The notes under the pieces were generated by a model that did no database searches, was not told where the DNA came from, and worked only from the letters and a program-made list of their open reading frames with translations. DNA of 64,000 nt from Providencia zhijiangensis (GTDB lineage Bacteria; Pseudomonadota; Gammaproteobacteria; Enterobacterales; Enterobacteriaceae), in assembly GCF_030315915.2 (NCBI RefSeq), contig NZ_CP135990.1, positions 2,170,001-2,234,000 of the forward strand, in the 5' to 3' direction. The first letter of the stretch is position 1. Each line of letters begins with the position of its first letter. Shown here one piece after another: positions 57,859 to 64,000 of this stretch. Position numbers and translations under genes: made by a program.

Positions 57859-58350
57859 ATGGCTATTCCAGTTTATTTATGGCTGAAAGATGATGGCGGT
57901 GCTGAAATTAAAGGTTCTGTCGACGTACAAGACCGTGAAGGCAGCATCGAAGTGGTTGCTCAAGACCATAACCTGTACATCCCAACGGATAACAATACCG
58001 GTAAATTAACAGGTACTCGTATCCATACGCCATTCATTTTCGTTAAAGAAATTGATGCTTCAAGCCCTTATCTTTACAAGGCTGTGACCACGGGTCAAAC
58101 CTTGAAAGAAGCTGAATTCAAATGGTATCGCATTGATGACGCAGGACAAGAAGTCGAATATTTCAACACCAAACTTGAAAACGTCAAAGTCGTGAAAGTC
58201 GCTCCAAAAATGCACGACATCAAAGATCCAGGTAAAGAAAAGCACAACCATCTCGAAGAGATTGAGCTGCGCTATGAAAAAATCACTTGGACATACAAAG
58301 ACGGCAACATCATCCATTCCGATTCTTGGAATGAGCGTGCTACCGCTTAA
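57859..58350 (+). CDS. hcp: T6SS tube protein Hcp
   Basis: Forms the inner tube and is secreted. 163 aa from the ATG at 57859, directly after AAAGGAGAAG; the frame continues upstream but the family start is MAIPVYLWLKDDGG. Conserved GSVDVQDREGSIEVVAQDHN, HTPFIFVKEIDASSPYLYKA, and C-terminus EEIELRYEKITWTYKDGNI. Followed by a terminator, which should keep hcp expression above that of clpV. Confidence 0.97.
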   Translation: MAIPVYLWLKDDGGAEIKGSVDVQDREGSIEVVAQDHNLYIPTDNNTGKLTGTRIHTPFIFVKEIDASSPYLYKAVTTGQTLKEAEFKWYRIDDAGQEVEYFNTKLENVKVVKVAPKMHDIKDPGKEKHNHLEEIELRYEKITWTYKDGNIIHSDSWNERATA

Positions 58351-58356
58351 TTAAGA

Positions 58357-58386
58357 CAAGCAGGCGTTTCGGCGTCTGCTTTTTTC
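58357..58386 (+). terminator. hcp terminator
   Basis: AAGCAGGCG-tttcgg-CGTCTGCTT with T6; one mismatch. Separates hcp from clpV. Confidence 0.85.
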
Positions 58387-58562
58387 TTGCGCCTCTTGCG
58401 CAACCTCACTCACACACAACACATTTTGCCATTAAACAAGCTATACGCGCTTTCAACCGCGCATTCCCATCGCGAATATCACCTTATGAACCTCGGTTAA
58501 CGGTTAAGGGCGGTAGCGTGCCTAAACACATTGATATCCACCAGATTATCTAGGGAGAGAAC

Positions 58563-61226
58563 ATGGAAAATTCTTCAGTTATGTTATTGCGTCGCCTAAA
58601 CCCTTTCTGTGCAAATGCACTAGAGGCAGCAGCTTCCTTGTGCCAAACACGCGCCCATGCTGAGGTTACCATCGAACATTGGTTACTCAAGCTGCTTGAG
58701 CTAGGAGAAAATGATATCACTGTGTTAGCGCGCCGCTATGAGTGGGATATTTCTGCACTTTGGCAAAGCCTGTTAACAGAAATCGACAGCCTACCCCGCT
58801 CTATCCATAGCCGCCCCTCCCTCTCAAAATCACTCCTAAACTTAATTCAAAACGCATGGGTGATTGCTTCATTGGATGAAGATATCGAGCACATTCGCAG
58901 CGTCCATATTCTTGCGGCGATGGTGAAGCAACCCTCTTTAGTTCCGAACGACGCCCTTTGGCCATTAATGACCTTAAGCATCACACAATTACAACGCTTA
59001 AGACCGATGCTTGATGCGCAATCCGATGAACGCCCTGAAGTTCAGCAACTTGCGGCGCATAATCAATCTTTGCCAGTAGAAGCACCACTTGAAACGCAAT
59101 CAACAAACGAAACTCCAGCACCGAATGTCATCGGTAACACACTGAATGATGCCTTACTCGCCGTGCTGAATAAATTTACGGTGGATGTGACCGAAAAAGC
59201 ACGCGAAGGCGCGATTGACCCTGTCTTTGGACGTGATGATGAAATCCGTCAAATGGTGGATATTTTGTCTCGCCGTCGCAAAAACAACCCCATTCTCGTG
59301 GGCGAACCGGGTGTCGGGAAAACCGCGTTAGTGGAAGGCTTAGCCCTACGTATCGTTAAAGGTAATGTTCCTGTCAGCCTGCAAACCACATCATTACGCA
59401 CATTAGATTTAGGGCTACTGCAAGCGGGGGCTGGCGTCAAAGGTGAATTTGAGCAGCGCCTAAAAAACGTGATTGAAGCCGTACAACAATCTCCTACTCC
59501 GATTTTACTGTTTATCGATGAAGCCCATACCATCATTGGCGCAGGCAACCAAGCCGGTGGCGCTGATGCCGCTAACTTACTCAAACCTGCCCTTGCCCGT
59601 GGTGAATTGCGTACGATTGCCGCCACCACTTGGTCTGAATATAAGCAATATTTCGAGCGTGACGCCGCTTTAGAACGCCGCTTCCAAATCGTCAAAGTCG
59701 ATGAGCCAGATGACGAGAAAGCCTGTTTAATGCTGCGTGGACTAAAACCGCGCTACGCAAAATATCATGGTGTTCACATTACCGATGATGCGGTCAAAGC
59801 CGCCGTCACCTTATCTCGCCGTTACTTAACAGGTCGTCAACTCCCCGATAAAGCCGTGGATCTTCTCGATACCGCCAGCGCCCGTATCCGCATGAGCCTC
59901 GATACGCTCCCTGAAGAACTGACCCGTTTAAAAGCCAAGCGCAATGCATTAGAACTTGAACAGCAAGCGATCCTTGATGATTTGGCGATTGGCAACACCA
60001 CCAACCAATCCCTACTGAGCGAATTAGTCACTCAAGATGCCCAAATCGCCATACAGCTGGCTGAGTTAGAACAACGTTTTGAGCAAGAAAAAAACCTTAT
60101 CAGCGAGCTCTTAGAGCAGCGTCGCCAATCCCAAGATGTCAGCGATATCCAATCACAGTTAGAACTCGTTCAACAAAATGAACCGCTGATCACCCCCGAT
60201 GTGGATGTTAGAACTGTGGCCACTGTCATCGCCGACTGGACAGGCGTGCCATTATCCAGCCTATTAAAAGACGAACAAACCGAACTGCTGGAGTTAGAAG
60301 ACTCGCTAGGTAAACGCGTTGTGGGTCAAGAAAGCCCATTACAGGGGCTTGGACAGCGACTGCGTGCTGCTCGCACGGGTCTCGCCTCAGAAAATGGCCC
60401 TCAAGGGGTATTTTTATTAGTGGGTCCGAGCGGGATCGGTAAAACTGAAACCGCCTTAGCCTTGGCAGATGTCCTGTTTGGTGGCGAAAAATCCTTAATC
60501 ACCATCAACATGTCCGAATATCAAGAAGCCCACACCGTTAGCCAATTAAAAGGCTCGCCTCCAGGTTATGTGGGTTATGGTCAAGGCGGCATTTTAACGG
60601 AAGCCGTTCGCAAGCGTCCTTACAGCGTCGTGTTACTTGATGAGGTGGAAAAAGCCCACCGCGATGTACTCAACCTGTTTTATCAAGTTTTCGACCGTGG
60701 ATTTATGCGCGATGGCGAAGGTCGTGAAATTGATTTTCGTAATACCGTGATCTTAATGACAGCCAACTTGGGCAGTGACTTGTTGATGCAGCAACTCGAA
60801 GAGTTCCCTGAATCTACCGACGGCGAGCTGCAAGAACTGCTGCGCCCAACTTTGCGTGACCACTTCCAACCTGCTTTACTCGCTCGCTTCCAAACCTTAA
60901 TTTATCGCCCATTAGGCCCTGTCGCTCTGCGCCAAATTGTTGAAATGAAACTGGGCAGCGTCATTAAGCGTCTTTACACCCACTACAAGCTTGAAGGCAT
61001 TATCGAAGAAGCGCTGTATGACACGCTCGTGAGCGCCTGTTTATTACCTGACACCGGCGCCCGCAATATAGACAGCCTGCTGAATCAGCAGATTTTACCA
61101 GTACTTAGCCAGCAATTACTCATGCGCCAAGCTAACCACCAGCAAGCACAAAGCCTAACTTTGGGTTATAGCGAAGAAGACGGGATCACCCTGAGTTTCA
61201 GTGATATTGAGGAGATAAATCCATGA
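58563..61226 (+). CDS. clpV: T6SS ATPase ClpV (TssH)
   Basis: AAA+ disaggregase that recycles contracted sheath. 887 aa. N-terminal Clp_N domain (to about 150), first ATPase domain with Walker A GEPGVGKT (247-254) and FIDEAHTIIGAG, coiled middle region, second ATPase domain with GPSGIGKT (about 621-628) and LLDEVEKAH. Shine-Dalgarno GGGAGAG. Its stop overlaps the vgrG start (ATGA). ClpB is excluded by the T6SS context and Clp_N sequence. Confidence 0.95.
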   Translation: MENSSVMLLRRLNPFCANALEAAASLCQTRAHAEVTIEHWLLKLLELGENDITVLARRYEWDISALWQSLLTEIDSLPRSIHSRPSLSKSLLNLIQNAWVIASLDEDIEHIRSVHILAAMVKQPSLVPNDALWPLMTLSITQLQRLRPMLDAQSDERPEVQQLAAHNQSLPVEAPLETQSTNETPAPNVIGNTLNDALLAVLNKFTVDVTEKAREGAIDPVFGRDDEIRQMVDILSRRRKNNPILVGEPGVGKTALVEGLALRIVKGNVPVSLQTTSLRTLDLGLLQAGAGVKGEFEQRLKNVIEAVQQSPTPILLFIDEAHTIIGAGNQAGGADAANLLKPALARGELRTIAATTWSEYKQYFERDAALERRFQIVKVDEPDDEKACLMLRGLKPRYAKYHGVHITDDAVKAAVTLSRRYLTGRQLPDKAVDLLDTASARIRMSLDTLPEELTRLKAKRNALELEQQAILDDLAIGNTTNQSLLSELVTQDAQIAIQLAELEQRFEQEKNLISELLEQRRQSQDVSDIQSQLELVQQNEPLITPDVDVRTVATVIADWTGVPLSSLLKDEQTELLELEDSLGKRVVGQESPLQGLGQRLRAARTGLASENGPQGVFLLVGPSGIGKTETALALADVLFGGEKSLITINMSEYQEAHTVSQLKGSPPGYVGYGQGGILTEAVRKRPYSVVLLDEVEKAHRDVLNLFYQVFDRGFMRDGEGREIDFRNTVILMTANLGSDLLMQQLEEFPESTDGELQELLRPTLRDHFQPALLARFQTLIYRPLGPVALRQIVEMKLGSVIKRLYTHYKLEGIIEEALYDTLVSACLLPDTGARNIDSLLNQQILPVLSQQLLMRQANHQQAQSLTLGYSEEDGITLSFSDIEEINP

Positions 61227-63763
61227 GCCTACTCGATACAGCAAAAAACCTCCTTCAAGGACAAAACCGCTATCGCCTAGAAGTGCAAGGCTGCTCAGAT
61301 TTACTGGACGTTGAACATTTTACGGGCCGTGAAGCCGCTAGCGATATCTATCGTTATCAAATTACGTTTACCTGTTCCGCCCAAGATCTTTCTGCTCAAC
61401 AATTATTGCGCCGTAATGCCAGCCTGACATTTTCTGCGCCGATAAATAACGTAATGGGACTCGCCACTCAGCCGAGCGTTGCCAAGCGTGTTCATGGGGT
61501 GGTGACGGATTTTCGTCGTCTCTCTGGTTCTGCGGATGAAGCGCGCTACCAGTTAGTCATCGAGCCTTTTTTTGCGCTACTGCGCCATCAGATTCGCAGC
61601 CACCGTTTCTTTATCAACCAATCCATTCCTGATGTGGTTGAACAGATCCTGCGTGAACATAATTTCAAAGGCTGGGAGTTCGAATTTCATCTCGACAAAG
61701 CGTACCCAAAACGCGAACAAATCAACCAAATTAACGAAAGCGACCGCCAATTTATTGAGCGTTTACTTAGTGAAGTGGGTATTTTTTATCGCTTTGGTTT
61801 ACAAGATGATACCCAAACCGAGGTACTCCACTTTACGGACAGTCAACGCGGTTATGTGTATGACAAAACGCTGCCATTAAATAGCCCATCTGGGCTGAGC
61901 GATAACCATGTTGACAGTGTTTGGGGATTATCTTTGCGTCATCAAGTAGTTGAAAGTACTGTTTTTGCCAAAGATTATAACCACAGACTGGCGGAAGATA
62001 CGTTGATTTCCGCTGTCGCGGACATGACGCGCGGCGACGGCGAAAAAACTAACTACGGCGATGTTTACCACTATAAAGCCCGCCACCTGACCCGAGGGGA
62101 TAAAATTCGCCCTGAAACCGAAACCGCTAACTTCTGGGCAAGACTCGATCACGAGCGCTTTTTAGCGCGTCAGACTTTACTACGCGGAGAAAGTAGCGCA
62201 GCAGACCTGACACCATTATTAGTGCTAAGTATTCAAGATAACCCGCTCAGTTCGACGTTACCCAGCGTATTCAAATCGCCGATTTTAATTACTCGCCTAC
62301 GCTTTACCGCCAGCCGAGATAAAGCGCTAACCGTCCGTTTTGACGCCGTGCCATACACGGAATCACTGTGCTGGCGTCCTGCACTAAAACCGCGCCCAGT
62401 CATTGCCGGAACATTAATGGCGCGTGTCACCAGCGCAAAAGACCACGACATTTATGCTCACCAAAATGAACATGGGTTTTATTGGGTCAAATTCGACGCA
62501 GATCGTGATGATAAAACCAAGGGCTATGAAAGTATGCCCGTGCGTTTGGCGAAACCTTACGCGGGTGATACTTATGGGATGCATTTCCCACTGATTCAAG
62601 GGACTGAAGTCGCTATCGCCTTCCATGAGGGCGATCCAGACCGCCCTTACATCGCCCACGCACTGCATGATTCTCGCCACCCCGACCACGTTACGGATAA
62701 AAATAACACCCGCAACGTGATCCGCACGCCTGCGAATAACAAATTGCGCATGGAGGATAAACGCGGGCAAGAGCATATTAAGCTCAGCACCGAGTATGGC
62801 GGAAAAACCCAGTTAAACCTGGGGCATTTGGTCAACGCCGAGCGCGAACAACGCGGCGACGGTTTTGAGTTACGTACTGACAGCTGGGGCGCAATTCGCG
62901 CGGGTAAAGGGTTATTCATTACCACCGATAAGCAGGATAAAGCTGGTGGTGACGTGTTGGCGATGGAAGAGGCAATACAGCAACTAGAGCAAGCATTATC
63001 GATTGCTAGAAATTTATCAAATTCAGCGGAAATCAGCGGAACGGCAGCAAGTGATCTTGATGCGCAAGAGCAACTAAAGAATAATTTATCGCAACTTACT
63101 GCGCCTGGATTATTAGTCCATGCACCTGAAGGAATTGGTGTTTTCACACCAAAACCAATTAGCATCGGTTCAGGCCAAGAAAGCATTGCTATCTCTGCAT
63201 CAAAATCTATCAACTTATCAGCAAATAAAACTCTAACTATCAACGCAGAAAATGATGCCAATATTTATGCTCAACATAATGGTATTAAAGTTTTTGCAAA
63301 ATATGGAAATATTGATGTTGAAGCTCAAAATGATGCAATGTCACTTCTATCAAAACAAGATTTAAAAGTTCAATCGATTGATGGCAAGGTTCATATCACT
63401 GCAGGACAAGAGATTATTCTGAACTGTGGTGGGGCATATATCAAGATCTCCGATGGAAATATTGAATTAGGTAGCCCAAATAATATTTTACTGAAAACAA
63501 CCAATGTTCAAAAAATGGGGGCTACTAGCTTTTCATCTACGCCACCCGAAATTCCTGTCGGATTTAGTGAACAATTCACTTTACGTGATAAAGACTCAAA
63601 CAAAATTTTACCTTATACCGATTATACCGTGACGACAGAAGATGGAGAGGTTTTCACAGGAACATCAAGTGCTGAAGGGAAAACACTCGATATTATTACA
63701 GCAATTCCTACAAAATTGTCTGCTATTACTCATAGAAATAAAGACAAAGAAAAGCCTGAATAA
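61223..63763 (+). CDS. vgrG: T6SS spike protein VgrG with C-terminal extension
   Basis: Trimeric spike at the tip of the Hcp tube. 846 aa. gp27-like part (to about 370), gp5-like OB domain (VTSAKDHDIYAHQNEHGFYWVKFDADRDD region, about 395-480), beta-helix region with DUF2345-type repeats (ANKTLTINAENDANIYAQHNG...). A last segment of about 70 residues (GFSEQFTLRDKDSNKILPYTDYTVTTEDGEVF, ...GKTLDIITAIP) has the look of a transthyretin-like effector-docking domain. The last 700 bases look more AT-rich than the 5' part, suggesting a swapped cargo end. Confidence 0.93.
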   Translation: MSLLDTAKNLLQGQNRYRLEVQGCSDLLDVEHFTGREAASDIYRYQITFTCSAQDLSAQQLLRRNASLTFSAPINNVMGLATQPSVAKRVHGVVTDFRRLSGSADEARYQLVIEPFFALLRHQIRSHRFFINQSIPDVVEQILREHNFKGWEFEFHLDKAYPKREQINQINESDRQFIERLLSEVGIFYRFGLQDDTQTEVLHFTDSQRGYVYDKTLPLNSPSGLSDNHVDSVWGLSLRHQVVESTVFAKDYNHRLAEDTLISAVADMTRGDGEKTNYGDVYHYKARHLTRGDKIRPETETANFWARLDHERFLARQTLLRGESSAADLTPLLVLSIQDNPLSSTLPSVFKSPILITRLRFTASRDKALTVRFDAVPYTESLCWRPALKPRPVIAGTLMARVTSAKDHDIYAHQNEHGFYWVKFDADRDDKTKGYESMPVRLAKPYAGDTYGMHFPLIQGTEVAIAFHEGDPDRPYIAHALHDSRHPDHVTDKNNTRNVIRTPANNKLRMEDKRGQEHIKLSTEYGGKTQLNLGHLVNAEREQRGDGFELRTDSWGAIRAGKGLFITTDKQDKAGGDVLAMEEAIQQLEQALSIARNLSNSAEISGTAASDLDAQEQLKNNLSQLTAPGLLVHAPEGIGVFTPKPISIGSGQESIAISASKSINLSANKTLTINAENDANIYAQHNGIKVFAKYGNIDVEAQNDAMSLLSKQDLKVQSIDGKVHITAGQEIILNCGGAYIKISDGNIELGSPNNILLKTTNVQKMGATSFSSTPPEIPVGFSEQFTLRDKDSNKILPYTDYTVTTEDGEVFTGTSSAEGKTLDIITAIPTKLSAITHRNKDKEKPE

Positions 63764-63775
63764 CGGTGGATAATT

Positions 63776-64000
63776 ATGCAAAAAAATCAAACACAATCGA
63801 AAACAAATAACGTGGATGGTAGTAATAAAGATGCTTACTCATCAAGCGAGCCTAATCTTTATTATCATCCAGATACTAATGAATTAATTTTTGTCCCAGA
63901 TGATGCTCTTGAATTAGAAAGCCGGCATTTATGTACGCTCGTAAAAAATAAACATAGTCGCTTAGCTCAAATTGATAACTTACTCGATAGCACATCTTTA
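63776..64000 (+). CDS. Probable T6SS effector or adaptor, partial
   Basis: 75 codons visible, cut by the window end. It starts MQKNQTQSKTNNVDGSNKDA, with a Shine-Dalgarno-like GGTGGA; YYHPDTNELIFVPDDALELE follows. No family is recognised. The first 30 residues are polar and probably disordered. It follows vgrG by 12 bp on the same strand, AT-rich like the vgrG 3' end, so it is likely cargo or its loader. Confidence 0.6.
   Translation, partial: MQKNQTQSKTNNVDGSNKDAYSSSEPNLYYHPDTNELIFVPDDALELESRHLCTLVKNKHSRLAQIDNLLDSTSL

Noticed and set aside
59249..59695. 148-codon antisense ORF within clpV
   Set aside because: Shadow of the conserved first ATPase domain; no family likeness and no start signals.
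62647..63261. 204-codon antisense ORF within vgrG
   Set aside because: Shadow ORF in a region with strong codon structure on the plus strand; product not protein-like.
63000..63763. VgrG as an evolved enzyme-bearing effector
   Set aside because: The C-terminal extension shows no catalytic motif; a small beta docking domain fits better.

Overview
The window looks like chromosome of an enterobacterium of the Morganellaceae, most likely Providencia. The housekeeping proteins resemble their E. coli counterparts closely, base composition is AT-rich by eye, and several E. coli gene orders are kept in blocks (plsX-fab, lysP-yeiE-yeiH-nfo, yejG-bcr-rsuA-radD-rplY-yejK-yejL-lapC-proL). The genus call rests on recall of protein sequences and was not tested by a search.

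Layout. 1-12.6 kb, minus strand: yceD-rpmF-plsX-fabH-fabD-fabG-acpP-fabF-pabC-mltG-tmk-holB-ycfH-hinT-ycfL-lpoB-thiK (thiK cut by the window edge). This is fatty-acid and phospholipid initiation, folate, DNA replication and cell-wall genes in one co-directional run. 12.7-18.2 kb: yceF, rluC and rne with a long leader. 18.2-20.8 kb is a small accessory patch: a chromosomal colicin-type pore-forming protein whose reading frame is broken at an A6 tract, its convergent immunity gene, yeeX, an orphan ParD antitoxin with an apparent parE relic, and a short antidote-like ORF. 20.8-26.4 kb: sbcB, dld, an ERIC element with a heptamer tandem repeat, and the putrescine importer plaP with an elaborate leader. 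26.4-31 kb: an unknown exported protein, a CirA-type TonB receptor, and a DJ-1/PfpI protein divergent from a TetR regulator. 31-39.6 kb: lysP, yeiE, yeiH, nfo, a lone fruK, a Nudix hydrolase, mtr and efpL. 39.7-41.1 kb: a lone small pilin-like gene and about 1 kb without genes. 41.1-50.8 kb: mepS, yejG, bcr, rsuA, radD, rplY, yejK, yejL, lapC and tRNA-Pro(GGG). 52-64 kb: a type VI secretion cluster, tssB-tssC-tssK-tssL-ompA-like-hcp-clpV-vgrG, running into a probable effector or adaptor gene cut by the window end.

Most notable: the colicin-like toxin/immunity pair with a short, unrecognised N-terminal part and a -1 shift exactly at A_AAA_AAG; a second -1 shift at a T6 tract in the T6SS OmpA-like gene; the plaP leader, where a 69-codon ORF ends inside the plaP start and a 12-bp hairpin abuts the plaP ribosome binding site; and the C-terminal extension of VgrG with its downstream partner gene. 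Two frame breaks in short homopolymers in one window could also mean consensus errors, so raw reads should be checked first.
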